NCBI RefSeq assembly: GCF_037038585.1
Contig: NC_092520.1
Span: 117,090,501 to 117,154,500, forward strand
Reading direction: 5' to 3'
Length of the DNA: 64,000 bases
DNA from: Patagioenas fasciata
Taxonomy: Eukaryota > Chordata > Aves > Columbiformes > Columbidae
Each line of letters begins with the position of its first letter. The stretch's first letter is position 1. This document shows positions 13,201 through 27,300 of the stretch, one piece after another. Position numbers and translations under genes: made by a program. The notes beneath the pieces were generated by a model that worked only from the letters and a program-made list of their open reading frames with translations, was not told where the DNA came from and did not search any database.

Positions 13201-15327
13201 GGAATTTTTTTTTTTTTTGCTGCTGTAGATAAAAATATCTCGAGGAAGTTTTTAAAAGGCATTTCCTTTTACAACAACATTATTCTTGCACAAGCCTGTG
13301 TATAAAGTGGGAGCTGCAGGCAACGTGTTATCATGAGTCTGTTTTTTATCTATACCAGGTATACAAAATAGGAATTTTTAAAAGACATTTTCACAGTACC
13401 AAATTGACTGGAATTATCTGTAAGACATTTCACTGAGTGTTGTCAAACTGATGCCACAAATGGGTACTGTTATTGTGAAAAGTGTATCGGAGTCCATCTA
13501 AAAATTGGAATATCTTCTTTTAAGCAACCTGGCTCGAATTGGGATTTCAGTATCTTGTAAATATTTTGATAGAAAAGTAAAGATAGGTTAAAAGAGTTCA
13601 ATCAGTAAAGGAAAACAGTACAGTTAGTACAATATGAAAGATATGCAAGCTATGCATATGCTACCCCACGGGATTATTAAAATGGATAAAGAGAAAAAAA
13701 ATCTAAATTACTCTGTGGAGGTTAAATAATGGGAGAGAGAGAAATTTGGCTTTAAGCCAAATTCAACTCAGATAGCAAAGTGGCTTCAGGTTGCTGCATG
13801 GCGTTAAGTGCCACTTTGGCAGAAGTGGTCCCAAATTGGTCCCAAAAAGGCATCCTCCTAACTGCTTGGGGCTCAATCAGGTGGTGGGTGCTCGCTGCTG
13901 CCCCAGCTGCTGGGGCTGAGCAAAGAGCTGCACTGCAGGGTGGGGACCTGTGGTCTCCCCTGACACCTCCCCGAAAAGGGATCAACAGGGCAAGATGCTT
14001 TCACTGTCCCTCTTCTCCCCACCGGAGCTGCTGAAGTTTCTCTGACTGGACCCCCATCACCTTTCTGTAAGGAAATGTCTTGACAGGGACAATACCACCC
14101 AGTGCAGTGTTTTCTGTATATGACCTGTTATTTCAAGGCAGCTTCTGAGGAAACTCAGCCTTGAGCTCCTGCATGTGCTTTGAGCCAGTGTATCTCTGCT
14201 GTGAAATACAGGCAGTTAGTGACAACCAGTTACACAATTCAATTTTAATATTTCCAACTCCCTTTTATTTCAGCTGTTTTGGAGTCACATGGTATGTATA
14301 TGTAAAAGATGGCTGAAGTGTCTTCCAGTGTCTTTCACATACCTACCTAGGATGCAGCAAAGACATAAATCCAACTGCAGGAAGCTGAGTATCTGTGGAT
14401 TAGAGATGTTTTATCAGCATTGATGATTGTAAATAAGTGCTTAGGGCTGTTCGGATGACAATTTCCTAAGCACAGAAATTAAAATTTTCCCATTGAGGCC
14501 TGTAGTGTTGATGAATAAAATACAAGAACTATGAGTATTTACTAAGCTGCTAAATACTATAATTTCTGGAAAACAAAATGTGAAACAAACATAATTTATA
14601 AAATTGAGATGTTTGGGATAGTTTAACCAAACATGGGATAAATATGAAAGAAGACTTTTTTACAGCTTTACCAAGGTCATTTGGCCTTCACTTCTGAGCC
14701 TTTAAAAAGTTTGACTTGTTCTGGCAGTGAAAGAGAAAACCCCAGAGGAAACTTTGCAGAAAGCTGTGTGGAGAGGTGGAAAAGACCATCACACCCTGAA
14801 ATGTGATACCTACACAGAAGGAAAAGGGTCAACTCAGAGGTCACAAATTCATTGTCTTCTAAGGAAATGTCAGCATTGAAAGAGGACAGCTAGAATTTCT
14901 ACAAACAGAGATCTGTCTCACAAGCCTGAAAGGAAACCTGGCACTTCAGGTGAAGAAGCATCAGGCTACTACTCTCTTTGCAATTACAGAAAAATAAATG
15001 ATATTGAGGACTGGATTTTAAAAACCTCTTCCTTTCTGAACAGTAAGTATCTTTCATACAGCTGAGTTATGTAAAAAAGATATTTTTTTGCTATTTTAAA
15101 ATAAACTTTTCTATACAAAAATTCCTCCAAGAAGTAAAAAAGTGCTAGTAACTAAAATTAACATAAATGTCTTTACTCTTTCTTCATTAAGGGTTTGATC
15201 TGAGAAGCACTGAAGTAAATAGAACAGAGAATGGTGATAGGACTTGATTAGGTTTTTAATCTCTTTTTATTGGAGTGACTACTAAGAAGATGTGAACATG
15301 ACAAGGCTTTCTCTCTTGGTTTTGCAG
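1236..15327. other. Long intergenic region with no supportable gene
   Basis: All open frames here are short (140 residues or fewer), have no recognisable domain and are compatible with chance in AT-rich DNA. The stretch holds short homopolymer runs (for example poly-A near 9,884-9,899 and poly-T near 13,206-13,219) and an imprecise 'ctataggtgg'-like repetition near 2,985-3,055. Two things deserve a mention. One is a coding-like minus-strand segment at 8,159-8,392. The other is a small signal-peptide-like exon at 12,621-12,667. Non-coding 5' exons and the promoter of copy A must lie somewhere in this region, because its first coding exon begins at a splice acceptor, but I could not place them. 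Confidence 0.6.
12601..12667 (+). other. Possible alternative first coding exon of copy A
   Basis: A good acceptor ('ttgttgctgcag') is followed after 20 bases by an ATG at 12,621 with A at -3. Fifteen codons then encode MKILAQFLLLLGIAA, and a strong donor GTAAGT begins at 12,668. The exon would end after two bases of a codon, which is the phase exon 2 of copy A needs. It would therefore supply a hydrophobic N-terminus in frame. I prefer the exon at 15,328-15,377 because it lies close to exon 2, its counterpart is found in copy C, and its start context is better. This one could be an alternative first exon or a coincidence. Confidence 0.25.
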
Positions 15328-15377
15328 GATCTGAACACTCCAAATGTAGAAATGGTTTGGCAACTAATACCTTATTG
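15328..15377 (+). CDS. ARSH: Copy A exon 1: start of the signal peptide
   Basis: The acceptor 'ctcttggttttgcag' is followed by a 24-base leader and an ATG at 15,352 in a strong context (gaaATGg). Eight codons and two bases (MVWQLIPY plus TG) precede a donor gtaagc. The split codon becomes Trp and continues into the hydrophobic stretch of exon 2, producing a credible signal peptide. An ATG-TAG minimal upstream frame sits in the leader at about 15,344. Because the exon opens at an acceptor, at least one non-coding exon lies further upstream. Confidence 0.75.
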
Positions 15378-18300
15378 GTAAGCAAAAAGTTGATTCTTTA
15401 CTGTTAAATGATACTTGGATCTAAAGTAAACAAAGTTTAATAATGACATAATACTGTGCAATAAAAAAGTAGGGTTGTTTATCTATAAAGTACACTCACA
15501 ACTTGATTTTGGTTTTACTTGTGTGTTTTTCTTGTTCTTATCTTTTTCACAACACAAAGGTCTCATTCTAGACAAGAAGGATGCCAGAGGAAGTTGATCA
15601 CATTCTCAGTTTCCCAGACCAACTTCTAAAAAACACTGAAGCAAAATAACTCACATGTTACCTGTCACATGCAAATTCTCAAGTGAGACTGCTCATAGGA
15701 AGTTTGGAAACAACTAGAAAGGGGGATTTTAAAGTTATGGTCCTGACACTTTCCTTTTTGTGACATCTGTTTGGGTCAGTGATCAAAATGTAACACGCCA
15801 TCTACATCTGGGCAGAGATGGGAGGGCCGACAGCTGCTTGCAGTGGACAAGATGAATGTTCAGGTCATTGGTTTCTTTCCTTCTTCTGTGTTTCAGGACA
15901 TCCCTGGTCACACCCCTGATTTTTGGTCTACTTCTGCAGCCACCACTGACACAGCTTTCCATTGTCACACAGCCCAACATCATCCTGTTGATGGCTGATG
16001 ACCTCGGCATAGGGGATGTAGGTTGCTATGGGAATGACACTATCAGGTAAGAAAACTAAGCAGATAATGAACAGAACTGGTGTGTTATCTGATGTAAGAC
16101 TGCAGTTATCTGCCCATCAACAGCTATTAGAGTTTATTTCCAGAGGAAATGGGAGGATTCCCCATGGGTGTAATAAAGGGTAAATGTAAAGCACTACGAG
16201 GATTATCTCACAGCCTAGAGGGCATTCCCAGAATGAGCTCTGCCATCACAAGGCCTTTATTGTGGGAATGTCAACCATTCTTGTGTATTTCTTACAAGCC
16301 TGATATTGAGAAACATGAAGTTCTTACACATAACTGAAGATAGAAATGTCGTTCAGTCTTTTAATATATCAGGGCTCCTTACCTCATTTAACTCTCTTTT
16401 GCCTTTCTTTCCCAGTCTCACATCAAAATATAGTATAAGTCACTGCAGTGATCTGTGTTACTAGGAAATATTTTTCAGACCAAAGGACAAAATTTTTCCT
16501 TCTCTTCGAAAACTGTGCTATGGAATTGCCTGCTGGCTTCCCACCAGCTTGTCACTTCTTTGAAAAAAAAGAAAATTTGGTATGGTCACTACCCCCATTC
16601 AGAAAAGTTTTCAGAATCTCACCCTGATTGACACCAGCTGGCAAGTTTCTGATAGGTAGCTGATGAGCATAGGCAGCTGATGGGGTTCTGCATGGCTGGG
16701 CCTCCACTTCAGCATAGTGTCATCCTGAAGTCATGAGTTTTCTTCTCAAGAGCAGTGAGGTATATTTCTGTAAGGCCCTTTTTAGGACCTGGGAAACAAG
16801 AAGGATTTGTTGGCTTGAAATTTATTCTGATGGTGGTTGTTAACGAAGAAAAAATATTTCTTCATCACATGAGAAAATTATTTTTTTTTTAAAAAAAAGC
16901 CATCTTCAAATTGAAGAAACTTCCCAAAATAAAGATAAGTATATTATTCCCCATCCCCTTTCCCTTGCAGACCCTCTGAATGCTACCTGACAGTGTTGGT
17001 TACATTTTTAGGACCCCAAACATTGATCGCCTGGCAAAGGAAGGAGTCAAACTGACCCAACATATCGCTGCAGCTCCACTTTGCACACCTAGTAGAGCAG
17101 CTTTCCTCACTGGCAGATATCCCCTCCGATCAGGTTTGCCTTGCAAAACTAAGCAGCCTTTAAATATTGCTTTCGTGTTGAAAGGAACAATGTCACACAA
17201 TGGGCACAAAAGAAATGAGAGTGTGCAAATAGAAGGGGTGCCACAGACATGTCATCCGTCATTGAGGCAGATAAAGACACACCAGCTAGGTCTAGTACCT
17301 TCAGGGTGGTATCTATATTTATGGGATACAGTGAACCACCCTGAGGCAGAAAAGAACCAGCTCTGCAGAGCAGTTTGTTTCCTCCCAGCTCGCAATGTTC
17401 ATTGCCTCTTGGTGTCCTATTGCACAGATTGCAGCTAGAATTGAGTCAGTTGAAATTGTTAGATTCAAAACAGTCATTATGCAGAAAATGGATAATAGTA
17501 ACAACACATTTCTAAAGCACTAGTTACATGAATTTCTGTCGTGGGTGATTCCTCATCGGATATCAGAAACAGCTCAGCCCTGCAGGGAGCAAAGCTAATC
17601 TGTGCAGATGTCTGTCTATTCCCTCCAGTCAAGGTGCAGGACAAGGCATTATAGGAAAGCTTTGTTACCTGTGTGTCAGAATTCACCTGCCCTATGAAAC
17701 AACAATTTGGCAGTTACACTATTTTTCCCAGTTCTGGTTTTAAATTAAAAATACTATCCTGTCAAACTGCATCCCTGAGATGAAGAGGTATGAAAAGCAA
17801 ACAGATCTACATGTTTCTAACAGCAACTATCTTATATTCATTGCCTTTGTTCCCGAGGCATTTTGAAACTGACATATTGTTTTACTTTTATCATGACAGC
17901 TCCCACTGAGGTAGAGAGCTTGAAAATCCACATGAGCTTGTACAGACTCTCTCCCACTGTAGCAACAGGGCCAAGGCATTCAATGTGTCCATGACAGATT
18001 GCACTTCACATAACATTGTATGATGCGGTTATAGCCAGTACGTAATCTTAAATAACAGGATGTAAACCTGCAGGTGAGGAGAAGATTGTGCTGCCAGATA
18101 GCTACTCTGTGGGTTTCAGACATCAGCCATACCACTGTGCAGGGAGATCTTGAGTTCCCAGGCAGCCTTCTGCAAGCTGGAGTTTGAGGTTGACAGAAGG
18201 CTGAAGTCTCCCCTGCCCTCACAGTCACACTAAGCAAGTGCACCTGGTAGAGCCTGGATGCCACTGTGACATATAAAAGTTCCTGTACAACTGCACCATT

Positions 18301-21300
18301 CTGAATAAAATAAAATTAAATGTTTCAGTATACAAAACAGGAAGAATAAGTATTCCATAACTGAGAGATTTAACTCTTTCTTAATCTGGTCTAGAGTCTT
18401 AGATTCATTTCCCCAAACAAACAGCATTAGGATACATGTTTAACACTATAATATCAATGAAACCAGGAAACAAGAAAGTATGTCTGATAAAAGTACTGTA
18501 CCAGTTATACTTACTAAGATTATTTATTACTGTATTTTTTAGGAATGGATGCTGTAAACAATTATCGTGTTATTTTTTGGAATGGTGGCTCAGGAGGGCT
18601 TCCTCCAAATGAAACCACTTTTGCCAAAATATTGCAGCAGCAAGGCTACAGCACAGGACTAATAGGTATGGGTATGCTCCTTAGGATGGCCTAGAAAGTG
18701 TTTCATGGGCTTGTCTCACTCAGATAATTTGTTTAAATATAGTTAGCAACTGCTTATACCTCGGTTGTAATATTTTTATTTCCTGATTCAAGAATATCTT
18801 GTAAGAAGAAATCCTGACCAAAAATAATGTCTCCTAAAAGAATAGGCATCTGATAAAAAGAACAGTCTTAAGGTTGACCTGCTTTCAAGCACAGCTATGG
18901 TTGTTCAAATATATAATGGAAAATATGTTAATATCTCTTGAATGTTATCCTGCCAGGAATGTGATAATTATTTCAGTGTTATTTCATTAAAAAATGAGTA
19001 CTATATAAATATGCATGATGATGCTTCACACAGGTCAGAGCAGATTCACAACGAAAGGGAACAACTGCAACTTAAAACAATAGAATCAGTTCATAATATT
19101 GCAAGATTTGATCTTTCAGAAACAAAGCAATTATTTATTCTTTAATTACAGCATGCCTCTATAATTCACTAAGCTTTCAGTACAGCCCACGAAACATTGC
19201 CTCCTTCAGCATTACTATGAATTCCACTTTATTTTGTATTTTATAGAACGTTTTTTTATACAGCTGTAACTATTGGTCATGATCCAGTTTCAAATATTTA
19301 TCTTAGATCTGTCATATAGTTCCACAGACTGATAAAACACAAATATTCCTGAGCTGAATTTTCAGCTATTTACCATACTTCATCTGAGCACCTAAATGTC
19401 AATATCCAAAATCAATGCCTGACACATAAAAATATTGGCTGCACAAATAAACTGAACTTACTAATAAAAGTGTCAGCAGGAATGGATTTGTATTAATTCA
19501 GCAGAATAAATCTAAACCATACAGGACAATATTAAGCAAATCTCTCCAAATATTTTAAGGTCTGTATTGCTGAACCTTCTTCTCCTGTTAGTTCTGCAGC
19601 AATACTAGTTTAGTTGTTTTAATCAGCTCATTAAAAAGGCCATGTGCTTCAGCTTCATTTCAGCATGTAATCACTAACAAAACAATCAGATTTGTCTCCA
19701 CTTTGCTAAAGGAATTGCCCTGCAGGGAGATTCTGCTGCACCCCTCCCAGAAGCTAGCTAGCAAAATGGTCTGGCATTTTCCCTGTGGGCATCGCAGCCA
19801 AAATCACCCTACAGACACAGAGAGCATCAGGTAGTTTAACCAGAGTGACAAATTCTGATTAAATGCATTGTGGGGGATGATGGAAAGCACTGGTGATACC
19901 TGACACAAAGAAACGCATAAGTACAACTTTACATTCAAGTCATGATGCAAGAAATCTTACACAACATCTATCCACATTACCACAGTTGAATGAACACTAA
20001 ATGGTCTGACCTGAATGGGATTGTTTTGCTCCAAGCACAACCAGTTTAACTGCAAAGTTAAATCTTATTAATAACCTCCAGCTTGATATGATAATGAGAC
20101 TTTTTGTTGGGAAATGCTTTGCACACTCTTTGTAGTCAGAAAGCCAGTGTTGTATAACATATGCCCTCAAAGATTAATTTATCTTTATTATACACTCAGT
20201 TTGTCTTCTGGAGATTTGTGTCTCTTGTAACGTGTCAGAAGTCTTTGTCAACTTCAGCTGGAGATTTAGGTGTTGGAGTGCATCTGAAGTCCAAGGACAC
20301 TTAAGCTGCACCTGTATTTATGACCCATACATCTATATAATGATTACAAACCTGTTTCATTCTATAGCTGGCTCTAAACATGTTAAGAAGTAAACTGAGT
20401 AGAGATTCTAGCTAAAAGCAATTAATCCATCTAGAATAGAACTTTCGGTATTTCTTTATATTTAAAACCAAAACACAGCCTTTTTTTTTCCTATGAAGCA
20501 GCTTTTTTCTGCTCCTATTGTAATGCACAGCAATTCTATTGAAACCTACTTAGGGTCAGCTGCTACTATATGTACTGGTAACATAGTCAACTATTTGTTT
20601 AGGATAATCTCCTTCCGTAAGTACACAGTTCCTTACTCCACAATAAGAATTAGTTGCAAGTTAGTTTTCAAGTAAAATTCTAAAAGTTCATTTTTATCTA
20701 TAGAACCTGTATCTAAGGCCTGCATTACATCAAAGATCATTAAATGCCATTAAACTCCATCTCTCTGATGAGAAGTACATTTTGATTGCTTAATTCGAAT
20801 ATTCACAAGCCTTGATGTCTAAGCCAAATAAGTCAACTTTTCATGTCTCCATGTAAGCGACTAACCAGTCTGTTTGGAACAAGTGGAGGGGAAGCAAAAG
20901 CATAGTTTTGATACGCCATTCATTGTAATAGTGGACATGTGTTCATAAAAAAGAGCAAATTGTATTGCAAAATGTTCTAAGATGTTCTTTTTGATGCATG
21001 AAGATTTCGGCACTTAAAAGGAAGTGGTTTTGACTTTTTAAATTTGATGAAATACAAATAAATAGCAACAATACTTATAAAACAAAGCCTTTTATTCTCA
21101 TCCAGTATGCAGAGATATTATCAGCAAAATTACTTATGTATGTACAGCTTCATGAGAAATCCTGATCTCCTGAGTTCAAGTTCTTCTGAATCTGGTGGTT
21201 TGTCTGCCAAACCCACTGTTGAACTGCCGATTACTGAGCTATATCATCTATAGCTTCCCTAATCAGTCTAGCACCAACATGTCACTGAGTGTTGCCGTAG

Positions 21301-24300
21301 TCCTGATACCAAGCTGTTCAAAACTTGCCAGAAACCCTTCTGCATAGCACCTTGTAGGTAAAGAGACAACATGACAACAGAATAATGTCATTTTGCCCTG
21401 TGTTTAAAAAAGGTCTTCTTCCTCCTATGTCATAGCTGACAGATCTCCAGGAAGGCCACACACGTTTGCTTAGTTCTGAAAATCTGAATTTTTTGCAATT
21501 TCTAGTTCCTTTTAAAATCTATTTTTTTACATTTGATCAAAGCTACAAGGCATTAATATATGCACAGAGCACTAATAACTTTTTTGGAAATTTATAATTC
21601 GTTTACTTTCATCAACCAGAAGATATATCCCATCATATCAGTACATACTCAGTCTACACGTATATATGGATATCCTACACATATCTATCCTATATGTATA
21701 GAATGAAGAAGTTGTCATGAGTAGGAGAAAACCATTTTTAGAGAAAGATTTTGTGTGAGGTAAAGCCCATTTTTTAATACCATGTCTTTACATTTTAATA
21801 ATCTGTATTTTCAGGGAAGTGGCATCAAGGTGTTAACTGTAAATCCCGCAATGACCATTGTCATCATCCTTTAAACCATGGGTTTGACTATTTTTATGGG
21901 ATGCCTTTTACACTAATAAGTGACTGCCAACCAACAGAACCACCAGAGATGGACAGAGCCTTTAGAAGGAGACTCTGGCTTTACACTCAGATGATCGGCC
22001 TTGTTACATTCACCACTGCCCTTGGAAGGCTGACAGGCTTGATTTCAGTCCGCTGGAAAACGCTGAGCTGCCTTGCTGGATTTAGTCTCTTGTTCTTCCT
22101 ATCCTGGTTCTCAAGTTACGGGTTTGTACGATACTGGAACTGCATTATGATGAGAAACTATGAAGTTACTGAGCAGCCAATGGTGACAGACAGGACTACA
22201 TCCCTTATCTTGAGAGAGTCCATTTCATTTATTGAAAGGTAATGTGTATTTCCTTTGATCACAATTTTTCTGGTTCCCGCTTGTCTTGCAATTTTTAAAT
22301 AGCACTTTCCTATGTGAAGTGTTTATAATTTTTATTATATTATATAGGATTTTAAGTATTATTGTGCCTATTAATTATTAATAATGTTAGCAACGACATT
22401 ACATTATTAAATTAAAAAAATTAGCTGCTGCTTGAGGATCTCTGTTATTCCTAGCTTCACGAAAGCTGAGAACATTTTCAGACTTCCATGGATTGCATTG
22501 AACATTTCTAGGCTGTATTGAGGAAATACATGTTTCTACCAATGACACCAACATTGCAGTTTTCAGGGTTAGCAGCTGATGGCAGAAATGCATGGGTGGG
22601 CTGGGAATGCAGTAAAGCTGTGTCATAGAATGGGTTTTAACACTGTATCAGTTTAGCAGTGATTTGAAATTTATTGCGGTAGATCACAGGTTTTATATAA
22701 GATTTCTAATAGTATTTGATCAATAGTTGATTAATAAAGTGAGGTAAAGCAATTCAATGGGATTTGTTATAATTAAAACAGTAACTTTATTACAGATACA
22801 ATAATAGCAAGATACAAAAGGGATAAATCAAGTCATATGCACATAAACACACACATAGATGCAGGGACAAAGACAGAAAAGTTTATAAGTCACACACACA
22901 CTTGTGCATATTAATACATAAACATGTGAATATATGCATAGGTATACCTACTGGTAAAATTTCTCTCTGGAGCTTAGCAAACTATTCACTTTCAATGTGT
23001 CAACATTCTCAATGGGTGATAGTTGAAACCTGAGAAATCTCTTCGCCCATGTCCTCATGAAATTAGGCCTCCAAATCGTCATGAAATCATCAGTAAATGA
23101 TCACTGAATTGTCACGAAACTGGCTGTCAGGCGTTGCCATCAGAGGCAGATGCTGGTCACAGCTGCTGCCAACAGGAGTGCTCAAAAAGTCTCACTTTAG
23201 GATGTCTGTTCGCAACATCTTTGACTTTAGTCAGTGAGTTTCCACCCTGGCCACACTTAGAGTGAGGTAATTTCTGGTGCTTTCCACCATTTGTCTACAT
23301 CCAGAATTATTCAGATCATGAAGTTCTGGTACCATCCTGCTCAGGCTACAATCCAAGTAGCAGGTGTGCCAGGTGCCAGAAGCAACCCATCATTGCCACC
23401 TTTCCCAGGCAGAAGGAGGGTTTTTTCCCATACGATAGGAGCTCTGAGAACCTCACTGCTTTGGCTCACTACACCTGCATAATGGGAATGTTCTCTCCCA
23501 ACATGCTTGGCTTGCCCAAGTATTGAGGTGATTTAGAGGGCACTGCAATCATCACAAGCTGTGAGGTAGCCCTACCATACAGACTGATATGTGGGCAACA
23601 GCTGGTGGGAGATGAACATGCTGCCTTCGTTTCAGTGACACAGTGGTTGTTTGCAAGAGGAGAAAATGGAGCTTCAATCTGAAACTTTTTTTCTCTATGA
23701 TTCTGGGAAAAAAAGAGGTTCATTTTACATAAGCTGAACATTATTTTATCAGATAGATTCTAATCACTGGGGTCTAATAATTTACAAAGTAATATGTTTC
23801 TGAAGTGATTGTTGAAATATATAGATGCAAATCATAATACCATTTTCCATTACTACTGACCTCTGTATGTATTGAGAACCTTCCCCCCAATAACAAAGTT
23901 TTAATTTCTGTTTTTTAGAAATAAGCACAAGCCATTTCTCCTCTTTCTTTCCTTTTTACACTCCCATACTCCTCTTCTCACCACAGAGAAGTTTCTTGGG
24001 AGAAGCAGACACGGTTTATATGGAGACAACGTAGAGGAGATGGACTGGATGGTGGGTAAGTTACCATAGCAAATAACAATGTCTCCAATGACCTAATACC
24101 TAGGTCTGAATATATAATAAAAATGTAGTTTTTATTAAAAGAACAAGGAAGAGAATTAAAAACAAGTAGGACAAAAGTCCTAAGTTTTTCATGAGCTTCT
24201 TTCAATCTTGTATGAGCATTGTTGGCTTACAGCATTGGCTTTTTATTTTCTCCAGTCTTTGGCCAAATGAGTCTTTCTGTTCATTCTTTTTTTTTGGTCT

Positions 24301-27300
24301 AGTATTTACAATTTTTAACCACGTCTCCTTGGCTCCCGTCAGGGAGGTCTGCTCTTCTGACTACATAAGTGAAAATTATTTAGTTTTCTGTGGTTATTAA
24401 AGATCAGGAAATTTCAGCCTTTTATGGTCATGTCTTATCTATTTCTAAGTAGGATATGTCAGAAAGTGATACAACTGATAAGCAAATTAATTCGAGTTGT
24501 AAATAACCAAGCTATTTCTCTGTGACTGCTGTCAAACACTTATCCATCACAAATATAATTAAGAACATCAGGAACAGCTGAAGAAAGACTTCTTAATAAA
24601 AAATATTTATATTATTAATGCATATGATATCCTGTCAGTAATTTAATGCAAATACTAACTGTGGTCTAGACACCATAAGGGTACATGACATTTTTCCTCA
24701 TTTCTTATGATGGCCACCACTGATGCAGCATCTAACTTTTTGAGGCCTTGGATCATGTTATATTTCCAAATGTTTACAGCACATGGCACTTCTGCCCTTT
24801 ACAATACAGGCTTCTAGTCTGTGACTATGGTTCTCGTAATAAAGGAGTTACAACACATCACAAATTTTCTGTGCTTTTACAGAGAAATCACAAGTATAAA
24901 TCTCAACCCTAAAAAACTTCTTTTAAACAATAAGCAGCCTTACACATATAAAAAAATAGTGATGAACGTTTACAAGTCCAAGGCTAAAATTTATGTAGTG
25001 TAAGCAATAGTTTTGCGTTTTAATACACACATATTCCTGTGTTTACAGGCCAGGTTCTAGATGCTATTGACAAGGAAGGTTTGAAAACTACTACACTGGT
25101 TTACTTTGCCTCTGACCATGGTGGATGGCTGGAAAGACAAGAAGGAAAAAGGCAACTTGGTGGCTGGAATGGAATATACAGAGGTAAGAGTTGTCAGGGA
25201 TGGTGACAACCCAACAACATCTAGTAAAGTACTCAGGACACCCTTAAAGCTTTGATAAGACTGTACGCCCAAGGAATAACAGTGTTTTATCATTGAAAAG
25301 TGAATTAGCCTCATTCTCATTAGGCTTTTAAAAATGTAGTCAGTTCTAGCCTGTTCAGGTGTTCTTTATAAGTATGAATTCCCAAACTGTCCTTTCCTCA
25401 TGAGGCAACTGATCATAATTTTTATTAATATCATGTAACTTCTCACTAAACATTAATTGCCTTAAAGGCAACAGGTATGTTACAGGATTGTAAAAGAGGG
25501 AGGAGAACTAGGCTAAGAAAACATTTAATGCCTGAAAATTGTATCCACACTGAGACCTGATGGGGCAATGTTTTTGTAAAACAATAGAAGGGAATAATTG
25601 TGTAAGGTCACTTGAGGGGTCTGATATAGTAAACACACTTTCACTGATGTTGACAGGGAGCTTAATGGTAAAACCAAAAGTGTAAGAAAGGCTCATAAAG
25701 GTAACATTAGCTTATGATAATACAATAATATTTGTCTAAAATGTCTCTATTTCAAACAAAGCTTTTTTTAAATGAAAATTTATTACTTTTTTTTTTTTTT
25801 TTATGAAAGGTGGAAAAGCTATGGGAGGCTGGGAAGGAGGAATCCGTGTCCCAGGGATATTTAGGTGGCCAGGAGTGTTACCTGCAGGCACAGTTATTGA
25901 TGAACCTACAAGCCTTATGGACATTTATCCTACAGTTGTTCACCTGGCTGGAGGGGTACTACCCCAAGACAGGTATAAACACAAGTGTTTTTATTTCTCC
26001 TTCTCTCCCAGAATGATGGAAAATCTAATTTGGAAACATATTCTAAAACTCTGACATTTTCTTTCACACTCCTTCTCTAGACAAAAATGTTACCACAGCC
26101 TAGTCACCCCTTCTCTACATTTGAGATTTGCCAATCTTTTACAAGCACATCCCTTGTTCAAAGTTGCCAGTTCCAGCAAGAGGTGGCATGCAGAAGGAAT
26201 ACAATTCTGTACAGTTTACCCCAGTCTGATAATCTCCATTTTTTCTGCTAGGGTGATTGATGGCCGGGATCTGATGCCTTTACTGAAAGGAACAGTTGAG
26301 CACTCAGAGCACGAGTTCCTGTTTCATTACTGTGGCATTCACCTACATGCTGTGCGGTGGCATCAGAAGGACAGTGAGTGCAGAACTTCTTTCACAAGAA
26401 TGAGGTTTAATATATGGGAGGGCACATTTGTCTAACACATTTTTTCTGGGACCGAGTTTTCCAAGTAGTTCCAGGTGTAAGGTGGTAAAGAACTTGATAG
26501 CAATGCCTGTATTGTATGGCACAAAGAATTTCTTCATGGCTTCAAGGCATGTGGTGTGCCAGACAGGCTGCTGGAGCTCAAGATGGGTCTTAACCCACCT
26601 CTCTATCTGAATAAAAGGCCTGTGGAGTCAATGCCCTCCTTGTCTCATGGAGAAATCCTTGTCTCAACCCTTTGTCCATCCTTCTGCTACTTTAACAAGG
26701 AAGTAAGAGGTAGAAAACCCAAATCTTTTTTCATGTCTTCATAAAAAAAAAGAAAAAAAAAAGTAAGCAATAACTTATACTTGCTGAAAATTTTGGAGAA
26801 ATTTCAAAATGTAAAAATTAATGTTGCATTCTTGATTTAATTCTATGGCACTTAATTCTGAATGAAATTACAACATTTTATCAACTAAGTGCAAAGAGGA
26901 ACAATCCCTAGAAAAACGTTCACTCTTCTAATGCCTTGTGATAACCACCAGTGACATTGCAAGCCTTCTTTCTTTCCTGCCAGGTGGAGCCGTCTGGAAG
27001 GCTCATTACATGACCCCCATCTTCCGTCCACTCGGGGCCGGGGCTTGTTATGATAGAGGATTTTGCCCATGTTTTGGGGAAGGTGTGACTCATCATGACC
27101 CTCCCCTGCTGTTTGATCTCTCGCGAGACCCTTCTGAAACCAAACCTCTGTCAGCTGACACCGAGCCCCTCTTTGATGTTGTGATAAGGAAGATTGGAAG
27201 AGCCATAGAGGAGCATCGCAGAACACTTACTCAAGTCCCAGAGCAGCTCTCCTTGTCCAATGTGGTGTGGAAACCGTGGCTACAGCCGTGCTGTGGGACA

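Noticed and set aside
16149-17438. Open frames that extend sulfatase exons 2 and 3 of copy A into the introns
   Set aside because: The extensions pass conserved donor sites and have no family similarity; the exon borders in matching phase explain the data better.
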